Shown here: positions 56,501 to 64,000 of the stretch, piece by piece
Layout of the letters: every line of letters starts with the position of its first letter
How positions within the stretch are numbered: position 1 is the stretch's first letter
Assembly: GCF_008629675.1 (NCBI RefSeq)
Contig: NZ_VWOX01000005.1
Location: 435,001 to 499,000 of the forward strand
Direction: 5' to 3'
DNA length: 64,000 nucleotides
DNA from: Roseiconus nitratireducens
GTDB taxonomy: Bacteria > Planctomycetota > Planctomycetia > Pirellulales > Pirellulaceae
Made by a program: the position numbers and the translations under genes
The notes under the pieces: model-generated
Seen by the model: only the letters and a program-made list of their open reading frames with translations
Database searches by the model: none
What the model was told of the DNA's origin: nothing

Positions 56501-58421
56501 CGGTGACCGGGTAGCGGCTGACGCCGGTGACGGGGCGGTGACGCTGTGGTTTCCAGACCAGGATCGCCGCCTGGCTTTAGAAACCGGCGAGGCAGCGGTG
56601 CTCGCGTTGGAGTTCAGTCCGGACGGCAATCGAGTGGTCGCCGCCAGCGAAGACGGTGTCGTTCGAGTCTGGGACGCCGACTCCGGCGAAGAACTGGCCA
56701 AGCTTGCCCATGACGCCCGGGTCACCGAAACGGCATTTTCCCCGGGCGCGAAATGGCTTGCCGCCGTGACCGACCAGTCACGGGCCGTGGTTTGGGATTT
56801 CCAGACCTACGAAAAGAAAGTGGAGATCGGCGCGCCGGGCACACCGCTTAGCGACGTGAAGTTCAACTTTGACGGGACGCGGGTGATCTCTTTTGATCGT
56901 GTCGAATGTCGGGAAGTCGTTGCCTGGGACATCGAAACCGGCGATGCGGTTGGCCGCATCGCCGTTCCGGGACGGTGCGACGTCACCTCGCATCCCGCCA
57001 ACAACGAAGTCTTGATCTGTTCCAATGAACAAGGGGCAGCAATCTGGCTGTACGACGAGAACCGACGGCTGCCGTTAACGGGCGATCCTCGTGTCTATGG
57101 GGCCTACACGCCGGACGGGACACGTTTCTTCACCTGCTCCGAAATCCCCTGGGGCAAACCGTTGCCGGCCGGCGAAGTGTTGGACTACGTTCCGTGTGTC
57201 TTGCAGCGGTGGTCGCGGGAGTCGCTCCAGCCCGATTGGGAAATTCAATTGCCCTTCGGCACTCCCCGCGGAATGGTGCTCAGCGGCGACGGCAAGGTTT
57301 TGTTGAACGCTTTTCATCAGCACGGACTGGAGATTCGAGACGTCGCGACGACAAAGCTGCACCAACGCTTGTACGGACATTTGGCGCCGATCACGTCCAT
57401 CCATTTTGCCGAGGGGGGCCAGACCCTGATCAGCGCTGGACGTGATGGACGAGCCCGAGTGTGGCGTGTCTCCGATGGCAGCTTGCAGCGAACGTTCAAT
57501 GAGCACCAACGTCCGATCGAACAGTCCGCCCTGCTGGACCAGCAGAGATTGCTGACGGCCGATGACAAAGGAAAGTGTGTGCTTCAATCCCTGGCGACCG
57601 GAGAAGTGTTGCAACGGTTTTCAATGGGCGATCAGCCATTGAAGCAGCTGGATTTGGATGTCAGCCATCGGTTCGTCATCGCGGTCTCTCGAACAAACAC
57701 CCTTCATTGCTACGATCTTGAAGCTGCCCAAGCGATCAGCCTGCCGCTGAATGACCCCCAAGTGGCCTGGGCGGAATTTTCTCCCAACCAATCGCGACTG
57801 CTGGTGATCCCCGCGGCAGCACGTCGTGACTCGGCTCCCGACGGCAAGTCGGATCGCGGCGGGCAGGAACCGGACAACACGCCGGAGAAGAATCCCTACC
57901 ACGTGCTGATCGCTCCGCTGGAAGGCGACCAGGCGGTCGACCAGTTCCAATTCGCCTCGCCGGTCAAGACGTCTCATTTTCTGCCCGACGGGAAGGGCAT
58001 CGTCACGTTGACCGGCGACGGGACGATCACGATGACCGATCTGGCCAGCGGTGACACCCTGAACACAATCAAGTTGCCCGACGGCGAGCCTTTCGCCGCG
58101 GTGGTGGATCCGTCCGGCGACTGGCTGGCGGCGCATCACGGAAACAGCATGTCGATCTGGCGACTGGAAGACAATCGCGAATGGTATCACGTCGACACGG
58201 GGGCGTTGCCGCTTCCCGATCCTCCACCGGCCGATCCGCGTGACGCCATGATCTTGGACCGATTTGACCCCTTTGTATCGAACCACTTCGATCGAATCCT
58301 GGTCGCCAAAAGCAAAACGTTGTTCACGCTGCCACTGCACCCGGAGAACGAAGGCGGGCTCGCCACGCGAGAATTGACGCCAAAAGAGGAAAAGCAATTC
58401 CTGTTGGAAGCTCCGGAGTGA
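53556..58421 (+). CDS. Ser/Thr protein kinase with transmembrane helix and WD40 repeats
   Basis: 1621 residues. Kinase domain about 60-390: Gly-loop REIGRGGMGVVFQA, Lys in RRVALKVLPF, catalytic HRDIKPSNLLLD (near 249), ADFGLA, and APE-equivalent MSPEQA. A ~70-residue polar insertion (VIKMLKEAAESG... to SKKDTLASHELL, about 152-222) splits the domain. A membrane helix (AFVALIGSIVIAAIGWSAW) lies near 430. After a short coiled region, from about residue 530 to the end, there are many WD40-like blades (for example HQERVVFTAFVPAGDRIVTA, GDRVAADAGDGAVTLWFPD, FSPDGNRVVAASEDGVVRVW). The kinase is cytoplasmic and the propellers are probably extracytoplasmic, a layout common in planctomycetes. Signal unknown. 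Confidence 0.92.
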   Translation: MADHSNPQGDSDSATVDFDWTPQVAPIANRSSGPPSSKPKTKPADTVDVSHPVFAAGRCIGDYEIVREIGRGGMGVVFQATQRSLNRRVALKVLPFSGAFDHRALVRFQNEAWAAAQLDHRHIVPVQQVGEENGIHYYVMPYIPGGDLAHVIKMLKEAAESGEHPPATNVEGHTTQKKSGRDKESGFPGHSSTRTSGISKKDTLASHELLRRVAQRGTTSHPKFIESFVKLGIQVAEGLHYAHEVGIVHRDIKPSNLLLDLDGDAHIADFGLAQFGDDRGATITGALVGTYCYMSPEQAIGKNRAGVDQRSDIFSLGATLYELLTLRRAFSGETREDTLRKVMLENPMSPRRLDPHIPAALETILMTAMAKNPDDRYQTAAELAEDLALFRDHRPIKAQQPTLSQRLIQWGRANRHLAAAAASSAFVALIGSIVIAAIGWSAWSTTSNALQSEQKERQHVESLLRFSDSQRLAKEAALYMQTDPALALRLALISAEKHPGADANNMILAALAALHEQQTLQCDMEVGHVAFNGDGTRLLVTARQEDFDGPPRGAQLWDVAQGRRIHEFMDDRTTGPITSAMYSPDNARILTTASPPAAQSQDDIDGQHTSRPPRLWEDVAFRPLVIFEDAFLFETHPALFDHDGRRVVLPTMGNSATVFDCVGGQSLLTLTGHQERVVFTAFVPAGDRIVTASDDNTVRVWDAKTGESLFVFDLWKQKTTDDTRCVIDSISIRPDGKHLATGSQQFGVHLWDLTEGVRIPTDHLTGTHCAYLPDNLHLAVWNRYGNHVQVLLGSNAQPRREFQASGPIVNATLSPDASWLSLRLLGPNRINLWSTHQPHPSASLPGHQADINSYCFDPSSQILATGSNDGTVKLWHIQNGRQRATFSDKVEERYTAAVVDPQENHVAYPIIGDFFTGTVFEPGQEQPIASVTGTVNMPVGSSTRFVKIDGNRLAVHDIDSGEPLKSISSLFGPYQLAAINGSGDRVAADAGDGAVTLWFPDQDRRLALETGEAAVLALEFSPDGNRVVAASEDGVVRVWDADSGEELAKLAHDARVTETAFSPGAKWLAAVTDQSRAVVWDFQTYEKKVEIGAPGTPLSDVKFNFDGTRVISFDRVECREVVAWDIETGDAVGRIAVPGRCDVTSHPANNEVLICSNEQGAAIWLYDENRRLPLTGDPRVYGAYTPDGTRFFTCSEIPWGKPLPAGEVLDYVPCVLQRWSRESLQPDWEIQLPFGTPRGMVLSGDGKVLLNAFHQHGLEIRDVATTKLHQRLYGHLAPITSIHFAEGGQTLISAGRDGRARVWRVSDGSLQRTFNEHQRPIEQSALLDQQRLLTADDKGKCVLQSLATGEVLQRFSMGDQPLKQLDLDVSHRFVIAVSRTNTLHCYDLEAAQAISLPLNDPQVAWAEFSPNQSRLLVIPAAARRDSAPDGKSDRGGQEPDNTPEKNPYHVLIAPLEGDQAVDQFQFASPVKTSHFLPDGKGIVTLTGDGTITMTDLASGDTLNTIKLPDGEPFAAVVDPSGDWLAAHHGNSMSIWRLEDNREWYHVDTGALPLPDPPPADPRDAMILDRFDPFVSNHFDRILVAKSKTLFTLPLHPENEGGLATRELTPKEEKQFLLEAPE

Positions 58422-58475
58422 GTCGCGAAGCGGCGACAGCAACCAGGCGTCAACATGACGACCCAACGTCCCTGG

Positions 58476-59177
58476 CTAGGGCGCCGGATCGACGGTGAAA
58501 TAGCAGCAGACGACACGCGGGCAGCATTCGCGACGTGCTTGCTCGCAGAACAGTTGCTTGGCGACATCGATCACCGCGTCACGGTTCGGTCCAATGATCT
58601 GCGGCCCCTGAATGCAGCGACCGTTGCAGCACCGGCCGAACCACTGCACCTTCCACAGCGGCTTCGCTTCGGCCTTCTGCAACGCGGCGGTTGCGTTGGC
58701 ATTGCAGGTCACGCAGAAGCCGGGATCGCATCCCGTCGCGCCATGACACCCTTCGCCAACTTTCGTCTGACCGGATGAGAGCGTGATCGAAGCAATGGAT
58801 TCCTGCAACAAAGTGGCGCAAGACTTTGTATCGCTCACCTTCTCCATTCCCACCTGGCTGAAGACGTAGCCGGGGTAGCCGGTGTACATGAAGCAGACTT
58901 CGCCGGTCACCGAGCGTGTGGTACTGAGCGTTTGGATCGAAGGCACGTCGGCGGGTGCTTCAGACGGCGCGGCCGCCGGTGGCAGGGGTGCAGCGGGCAC
59001 CTCGGTCGGCACCACGGCGGCAGGACCGCAGGCGGGACGTGCGGGCACGTAGCAGGTCGTCTTCTTGTGACAGCGACCGAAGATCCCGAAGGGACCAGCG
59101 ACGGCGTGGCTGGGCAGCGAGGCCGATGTCAGCAAGGCCAGGACCAGAAGTAGAGAAATGCGACGGTGTTGGGACAT
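58476..59177 (-). CDS. Cys-rich secreted hypothetical protein
   Basis: 233 residues. Signal peptide MSQHRRISLLLVLALLTSASLPSHAVAG, a Pro/Ala-rich linker (about 45-80), then a Cys-rich domain with CHGATGCDPGFCVTCNA, WFGRCCNGRCIQGP and CEQARRECCPRVVCCYF. The number of cysteines suggests disulfide or metal binding. No family recognised. It converges on the kinase gene with a 54-base gap. ATG 59177 is chosen since it starts the signal peptide. Confidence 0.65.
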   Translation of the reverse strand: MSQHRRISLLLVLALLTSASLPSHAVAGPFGIFGRCHKKTTCYVPARPACGPAAVVPTEVPAAPLPPAAAPSEAPADVPSIQTLSTTRSVTGEVCFMYTGYPGYVFSQVGMEKVSDTKSCATLLQESIASITLSSGQTKVGEGCHGATGCDPGFCVTCNANATAALQKAEAKPLWKVQWFGRCCNGRCIQGPQIIGPNRDAVIDVAKQLFCEQARRECCPRVVCCYFTVDPAP

Positions 59178-59579
59178 GTTGAGACTCCACAGATGACGGA
59201 TCAAATGATTTAGGCACGGCGAGTCTAATTGCCGCCCCCCCGCTTGTCCCGCATTGCGTGAGAAATGCCGCCACAGAATGCCGACGACGTCAAGATGGCC
59301 GGCGAAACCGGCCCCGCGTTTCCGAACCAGGAGATGAGGTGTTTTTTCGAATCCACCCTCCCTCCGGAAGGGTCAAAGGCGAGGCACGAGCCTTTGGGGA
59401 GGGGGAGATTCACGAACCAGCTGACATCAATCGCGCCGGACGTACCCTCCCCGCGTCGTCGCAAGCTCCTCCGCGACCCTCCCGGAGGGAGGGTGATATT
59501 AAAGCTGCACGACCTCCACGCTTGGGCGACGGAGGCGGCCCGCTCTTTTTTTGCCCGTTCAAAAGTCGCCCGAGAGCGA
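59178..59579. other. intergenic region with palindromic element
   Basis: The gap between the Cys-rich gene and the LOG-family gene contains the inverted-repeat element at 59354-59495 and no supported gene. The right third shows nothing recognisable. Confidence 0.5.
59354..59495. repeat. 142-bp element with 21-bp terminal inverted repeats
   Basis: The left end (59354-59374, CACCCTCCCTCCGGAAGGG...) and the right end (59475-59495) are inverted copies matching at 20 of 21 positions. The interior has further GC-rich inverted segments (CCTTTGGGGAGGG and ACCCTCCCCGCG). No coding capacity and no clear target-site duplication. MITE-like by layout. Confidence 0.65.
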
Positions 59580-60641
59580 TCAATCTTCGTTGATGGTGTT
59601 GATCAAGCAGCGAAGTCGCCCCAGGGCGCGACGATTGAAGTGGAACACCAATCGGGGCAGCCCCGCCAAATCGGGTTCTCCCGATTCATCATCCAAGGCG
59701 TTCGTCTGCCGAAACCGCCCGTCGACCAGGATGTCGGCGTAAGAACTCTGGATCTCATCCAGCTTCTCATCCGTCAAGCGTTCGGTGAGTCGAAACACGA
59801 GTTGGTCGCGGACGTAACGCATGCTGTGGTAGCGCCGATAGAACGACAGGATTTCCTGCACGGCTTCATCCACGTCGTTCGTGATCTTGTAGAGGGCCAC
59901 GTCCTCGGGGCTGATCATCCCGCCGGCCAACAACTGCTTTTGGATAAATTCGCCCAGGTCGGACCAGTAACTGCCGCGGGGATGGTCCAGCAGGACCAGC
60001 GGCAACATGGTTTGCTTGCCGGTTTGCATCAACGTCAGCGTCTCCAACGCTTCGTCCAGTGTGCCGAACCCGCCCGGAGCGCAGACCACGGCACTGCATT
60101 CCTTCACGAACATCAACTTGCGTGTGAAGAAGTACTTCATCGTGACCAGTTTCGGATCACCTTCGATGACATCGTTGGCGCCCTGTTCGAAGGGCAACAT
60201 GATGTTCAACCCCATCGACGCGTCGCGTCCGGCGCCGACGTGTCCGGCTTCCATGATGCCGCCGCCCGCTCCGGTGATGACCATCCATCCGTGGGCCGCC
60301 ATCTTCTGTCCCAACTGCACCGCCGACTTGTAGTCGGGGTGATCTGGCTGCGTTCTGGCCGAACCAAAGATGGTGACTTTGCGGCGCCGGCGATAGGGAC
60401 GAAAGACTTTGAAGGCGTAACGAAGTTCACGCAAGGTGCGTGAGAGAATCTTCAGATCGCCGCGCGACGTTTCATCCCGCTGCAGTTTCTCGATCGTCGA
60501 TTGCATTTCCGCATAGATGTCCGCGCTCTCGCCGACACGGTCCCGAGTGATCGGTTCGTCGGCGGGCTGCGGACGCTCCAGTTCGCTCTCCCCGATCGCT
60601 TCCGGGGGTAGCTTGTCCTGATCCATTTGCTTCGATTCCAT
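59580..60641 (-). CDS. LOG family protein (cytokinin riboside phosphoribohydrolase / lysine decarboxylase-like fold)
   Basis: 353 residues. The core has RKVTIFGSARTQPDHPDYK, WMVITGAGGGIMEAG, and the family motif CAPGGFGTLDEALE (PGGxGTxxE) that binds the nucleotide phosphate. Flanking helices are longer than in the ~190-residue core enzymes: about 90 residues precede it and ~90 follow. LOG enzymes hydrolyse nucleoside monophosphates to free base and ribose 5-phosphate; the specific role here is unknown. ATG 60641 begins two bases after the nhaA stop, so the two genes are likely co-translated. Confidence 0.88.
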   Translation of the reverse strand: MESKQMDQDKLPPEAIGESELERPQPADEPITRDRVGESADIYAEMQSTIEKLQRDETSRGDLKILSRTLRELRYAFKVFRPYRRRRKVTIFGSARTQPDHPDYKSAVQLGQKMAAHGWMVITGAGGGIMEAGHVGAGRDASMGLNIMLPFEQGANDVIEGDPKLVTMKYFFTRKLMFVKECSAVVCAPGGFGTLDEALETLTLMQTGKQTMLPLVLLDHPRGSYWSDLGEFIQKQLLAGGMISPEDVALYKITNDVDEAVQEILSFYRRYHSMRYVRDQLVFRLTERLTDEKLDEIQSSYADILVDGRFRQTNALDDESGEPDLAGLPRLVFHFNRRALGRLRCLINTINED

Positions 60642-60643
60642 GA

Positions 60644-62083
60644 TCAATTATCTGAGTCGGTCTCCGAGTCATGTTGTGCCAATTCTCCCGGCTTGATCGA
60701 CAGCATTTTCGCGATCAAGAAGGCCACCGGTCCGGCCACGAAGCTCAGCAAAGCTCCCATCTTCACCGAATCCCGGACCGCCCCGGGCGACCGAAACGCC
60801 GCAACGGAAACAAACAGGGCGACGGTGAAGCCGATCCCGGCAATCATGGCAAGTGTGAATACATGCCGGTAGTCCATCCCCACCGGCTTTTGCAAGCGGA
60901 AACCTTTTTCGGCCAAAAGCGTCATCAGCGTGATTCCGAGGGGCTTGCCCACCAGCAAACCGACCAGCACCAACCAGGTACCCGTCCCCAGGCTGCTGAG
61001 CACGACCCCGGCGTTGACCAGTCCGAACAGGCCGAGAATGAGCTCGACGGGCGTCTTCCAAAAATGCTCGAATTCGTTCAGCGTGTCATGTCGATTCAGC
61101 TCTTCGCGGGCGAAGATTCCCAGGTCGGATGTCGCACTCGGAAGAAACGGAATGATTGGGACCAATCCGAGGGCCGGGTGGAGGTGAGCCTGGTAGAAGG
61201 AAAACCAGCAGAGTGCCCCGGGCCCGAGCACGTAGAACCAGTGAGAGTGCACGCGAAACTTGCCCAGCACATAGGCCAACGCCATCGCCGCTGCGGTCAA
61301 CAGAAACCAAATCGGTTCAATCGGCGCAGACGGATAGAAAACCGCCAGGATGATCAGACCGGCAGCGTCGTCGGCGATGGCCAACAACAGCAAGAACGCA
61401 ATCGCCGGATGCCCCGGGCCAAAAATAAAACGGGCCACCAGGTAGCTGAAAGCGATGTCGGTGGCACACGGGACCGCCCAACCCCTGCCCAATTCGGCAG
61501 AGGTTCCCGTCACGTAGGCGCCGCCCAGGTAGAACACCGTTGGACCGAGGATGCCGCCAAGGGTCGCCAACAGGGGCGTGGCCGCTTTGCGGGGATTGGA
61601 GAGCGGCCCGCCGGGCAACAGCGACTCCCAAACCTCCTTGGCCGCGATCGCGAAGAAAAACGCCATCAACAGATCGTTGACCAGAAACATCACCTGGTAC
61701 CAATGATGTTCCGTCTGGGCGTGCGCCGCGTCGGCAGGCCCCGCATGCGAAGGTTCGCCGCCCTCGGATGACACGGGCGGGGTGCCCGTCGGTGACGCGG
61801 CTTGCCCCTGTTCGTCAGGGCCGGTTTCGTCAGCGCTGATTTCTGCTGGGCTGGCTTCGTCCCCGTGGTTTTCGGCGCCGCCGTGGCTCTCGGCCGGATG
61901 ACTTTCACCGCCGCCCCACAACTGGCGAACGTCGTAATGGACGAAATCTTCGTAACTGGAGCTGCCGCTGCGGTCGGCGAGGTTGGCCCAAATCAACGCC
62001 GCCGAAGCACCAATCACCAGCAGCAGTGAGTTGTCAATCAGGAATCGAATGACTCCTCCTTTGGGGGTTTCCTTCCCAGACAT
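60644..62083 (-). CDS. nhaA: Na+/H+ antiporter NhaA
   Basis: 479 residues. The antiporter core is clear: RFLIDNSLLLVIGASAALIWANL at the start, FFFAIAAKEVWESLLPGGPL, and the Asp pair in LLLLAIADDAAGLIILAVFY that binds the exchanged cation. Further helices include FYVLGPGALCWFSFYQAHLHPALG and LGLFGLVNAGVVLSSLG. It is longer than E. coli NhaA (388) mainly because of a His/Glu/Pro-rich insertion of about 70 residues (SHPAESHGGAENHGDEASPA onward) in the first external loop. ATG 62083 is preferred to an upstream start at 62209 whose extension is Arg-rich and non-hydrophobic. Followed by the LOG gene. Confidence 0.93.
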   Translation of the reverse strand: MSGKETPKGGVIRFLIDNSLLLVIGASAALIWANLADRSGSSSYEDFVHYDVRQLWGGGESHPAESHGGAENHGDEASPAEISADETGPDEQGQAASPTGTPPVSSEGGEPSHAGPADAAHAQTEHHWYQVMFLVNDLLMAFFFAIAAKEVWESLLPGGPLSNPRKAATPLLATLGGILGPTVFYLGGAYVTGTSAELGRGWAVPCATDIAFSYLVARFIFGPGHPAIAFLLLLAIADDAAGLIILAVFYPSAPIEPIWFLLTAAAMALAYVLGKFRVHSHWFYVLGPGALCWFSFYQAHLHPALGLVPIIPFLPSATSDLGIFAREELNRHDTLNEFEHFWKTPVELILGLFGLVNAGVVLSSLGTGTWLVLVGLLVGKPLGITLMTLLAEKGFRLQKPVGMDYRHVFTLAMIAGIGFTVALFVSVAAFRSPGAVRDSVKMGALLSFVAGPVAFLIAKMLSIKPGELAQHDSETDSDN

Positions 62084-62353
62084 CGGCGGTGCGAACTTCT
62101 CGATTGGGGCGCGAACTGGGTGCAATTGCGTGCGTGGGTGGGGACGGCACGTCCGCCGAATGGTACCGATTGCCCGGAATCTCCGTGAGGCCTGTTTCGA
62201 TTTCGGCATCCACGGCCACGGCTGTCGGGCGTAACACTGCCGTCGGTTTTCCGCTTGGCTGATTCGAAGCGTCCCCCTTCACCCCGGCCCAGTCAGGGCC
62301 CAACTCAGGACCCTGACCGGGCGCCCAGACACTGCCAACCGGAGAAACCGACG

Positions 62354-62857
62354 ATGGACGAAACACAGCTGGAAAACCCCGTTCTCGGCTACGTGGTCAT
62401 CGCGGTCGCCCTGATCGTCGGAATGTTGTCGGCCACGGTGTTTGGCCAAGCGTTGCCCCGCCAGGTGGCCGCGTCCCGGCCCGCTGCCGAATCGGCCGAC
62501 CGAGCACCGCTTGGTAACGATTTGCACGCTGCGGTATGGATTAATCCCGAATCGGACCCCCTGTCGCAACGTCGGCTGTTGGGCGTTCGTGCCGAAGCGA
62601 CCTCGACCGGTTGCCTGGTCGCGGAGATCGTGCCGGGCACGGGAGCTGAAATCGCGGGTCTCGATGTCGGCGATCGCATCCTGGCGGTCGACGGCCGCCA
62701 GGTCGGCTGGGTCGGCCAACGGTTGGTCTCGCTCCGCGAGGCGGTCGATCAAATCGTCGCACCAACAACGTCGCTGTTGGTGCAACGGAATCTTCACGGT
62801 CGAATCGTTTCCGTGGAAGTTCAGCTGCTGACACCCGCGCAAACGCTGGGGAACTGA
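62354..62857 (+). CDS. membrane-anchored PDZ-domain protein
   Basis: 167 residues. One N-terminal helix (LGYVVIAVALIVGMLSATVFG) anchors the protein. The C-terminal half is a PDZ domain: LLGVRAEATSTGCLVAEIVP, then AGLDVGDRILAVDGRQVGWV and LLVQRNLHGRIVSVEVQLL. No protease domain accompanies it, so it may be a scaffold or adaptor. The ATG has GGAGAAACC upstream; an earlier in-frame start at 62255 would add a Pro-rich non-hydrophobic stretch. Confidence 0.7.
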   Translation: MDETQLENPVLGYVVIAVALIVGMLSATVFGQALPRQVAASRPAAESADRAPLGNDLHAAVWINPESDPLSQRRLLGVRAEATSTGCLVAEIVPGTGAEIAGLDVGDRILAVDGRQVGWVGQRLVSLREAVDQIVAPTTSLLVQRNLHGRIVSVEVQLLTPAQTLGN

Positions 62858-63243
62858 CGCGTCAAACAACCGCAATCCGGGGCGCGGCCGCGGCGGCGTC
62901 TGCGAACTTCGCCGGGCAGGCAAGATGTTGGGAAACTCGCGCCGATTATGCCGCCGCACGGACGCCAAGATTGACACTCCCGGGCGTCCCCGTAATTGTC
63001 GCACCGGCACCGTAGCGTTACACTTCGGACGCCGAACTTCGCCGATCGGGTGCCGCAACCCGTGCCAGCCGGACTGGGCGGTCAGCGTTCCGCCACAGCG
63101 GACCACGTGGACTTTCTCAGCCGCTTCGCAGTTGCTGCTGCCTATCCTTGATGTTGGGTCCTCTAGCGGCACGCGACCGACGAAGTCGGTCGAATCTCGC
63201 TCTCACATGCCTCGCCCAGAAAGAATCTCGCCCGGACTGCCTC
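62858..63243. other. intergenic region upstream of citrate synthase
   Basis: Nearly 390 bases precede the citrate synthase start and should carry its promoter. I see no gene or RNA here and cannot name a regulatory site. Confidence 0.4.
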
Positions 63244-64000
63244 ATGAGTGCAAAAGTAAATCTGGAAGTTGAAGACGTCGGCACGGCGCGATTGATCTAC
63301 GGGGACCAAGAAGTCGAACTTCCAGTTGTCGAGGGAAGCGAATCGGAACGGGGCATCGACATTTCCGCGTTGCGGAAGAAGACCGGCCTGGTCACGTTGG
63401 ACGAAGGGTTCGTCAACACCGGCAGCACCCGCAGCGCGATCACTTTTCTGGACGGGGAAAAAGGTGTGCTGCGTTATCGCGGCTATCCGATCGAGGACTT
63501 GGCGGCGCATTGCGATTTCGTTGAAGTCGCCTACCTGCTGATCAACGGAGAATTGCCGACCGCTGAAGAGGCGGCGGAGTTTCGTAGCGGAATCCGCCAT
63601 CACACCATGATCCACGAGGACATGCGCTCGTTTTACAACGGGTTCCCTCGTGACGCCCACCCGATGGCCATTCTCAGCAGTGTCGTCGGCGCCCTGTCGA
63701 CCTTCTACCAGGATTCGATGCAGGTCGACGATCCGGACCAGGTGGAGATCTCGATCTATCGACTGCTGGCCAAGTTGCCGACGATTGCGGCCTACAGCTA
63801 CAAGAAGTCGATGGGCCAGCCGTTCATGTATCCCAGCAACGACTTGGATTACTGCGAAAACTTTTTACACATGATGTTCGCCACCCCGGCGCACGAACAC
63901 ATCATCGATCCGGATTTTGCTGAAGCGCTCAACTTGCTGTTGATCGTCCACGCCGACCACGAGCAGAACTGCAGCACGTCGACGGTTCGCATGGTCGGTA
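63244..64000 (+). CDS. gltA: citrate synthase, 3' truncated by window end
   Basis: The first 252 residues of a protein that should be about 430. It condenses oxaloacetate and acetyl-CoA. It starts MSAKVNLEVEDVGTARLIYG, and the family features are visible: VTLDEGFVNTGSTRSAITFLDGEKG, LRYRGYPIEDLAAHCDFVEVAYLL, FPRDAHPMAILSSVVGALS, and LLIVHADHEQNCSTSTVRMVG, which contains an active-site His. The His-Asp pair further on falls outside the window. Start ATG 63244 fits the family N-terminus. Confidence 0.95.
   Translation, partial: MSAKVNLEVEDVGTARLIYGDQEVELPVVEGSESERGIDISALRKKTGLVTLDEGFVNTGSTRSAITFLDGEKGVLRYRGYPIEDLAAHCDFVEVAYLLINGELPTAEEAAEFRSGIRHHTMIHEDMRSFYNGFPRDAHPMAILSSVVGALSTFYQDSMQVDDPDQVEISIYRLLAKLPTIAAYSYKKSMGQPFMYPSNDLDYCENFLHMMFATPAHEHIIDPDFAEALNLLLIVHADHEQNCSTSTVRMVG

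Noticed and set aside
58422..58475. Possible bidirectional terminator between the kinase and Cys-rich genes
   Set aside because: Only a 5-bp GTCGC/GCGAC stem without a T tract is visible.

Overview
The window looks like a chromosomal segment from a planctomycete of the Pirellulales/Rhodopirellula type. This is inferred from gene content, not from a database search. The pointers are a DUF1559 protein, a DUF1080 (3-keto-disaccharide hydrolase) protein, a formylglycine-type sulfatase with HEAT-like repeats, a Tat-exported Gfo/Idh/MocA oxidoreductase, a Ser/Thr kinase fused to WD40 propellers, a very large secreted protein starting with an LEDRRLLAA-type signature, and GC-rich DNA with many small palindromic repeats.

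Layout. 1-9.9 kb: a fatty acyl-AMP ligase with its own carrier domain, small membrane or zinc-ribbon proteins, a methyltransferase, ispF, an ABC ATPase, a PPK2-type polyphosphate kinase, a Tyr/Gly-rich secreted protein and a small coiled-coil protein. 10-16.5 kb: a DUF1559 protein, a sulfatase-KDPG aldolase-KDG kinase run (desulfation plus the lower uronate/Entner-Doudoroff route) and a DUF1080 protein. 16.6-23.8 kb (minus strand): a CBS/DRTGG-type inorganic pyrophosphatase, then housekeeping genes coaC, rpoZ, gmk, yicC, secG, tpiA and a class I-beta DAHP synthase. 24.1-30 kb: a tightly coupled four-gene ABC-2 export operon. 30-31.5 kb: a Gfo/Idh/MocA oxidoreductase.

31.9-49.6 kb is the notable part: a polymorphic-toxin locus. 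A 4430-residue surface protein (FG-GAP, PKD, PPC, VWA and Ig-like modules followed by about 1200 residues of YD/RHS repeats and an RHS core) ends shortly after a HINT N-terminal signature (CFVEGTPIVV). Downstream lie two cassettes. Each encodes a membrane segment, the rest of a HINT domain ending in LLVHN, and a nuclease-like toxin tip, followed by an immunity gene. The 5' 978-981 bp of the two cassettes are nearly identical and diverge a few codons after the HINT end. The tips differ: an EIHEIQP-type HNH-like domain with a SUKH/SMI1 immunity gene, and an LHH-type HNH-like domain with an unrecognised immunity candidate. A third, tip-like small protein with a Phe in place of the putative catalytic His sits after the SUKH gene. 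Three copies of a palindromic repeat bracket the cassettes, and the tips and immunity genes are visibly AT-richer than their surroundings. The arrangement suggests one RHS carrier with exchangeable toxin cassettes, possibly with a HINT domain divided between two proteins.

49.6-64 kb: a large secreted DUF1583-like/PD40 propeller protein, a 1621-residue Ser/Thr kinase with WD40 repeats, a Cys-rich secreted protein, a LOG-family protein coupled to an NhaA antiporter, a membrane-anchored PDZ protein, and a citrate synthase gene cut by the window end. I found no tRNA, rRNA, CRISPR array or transposase gene.
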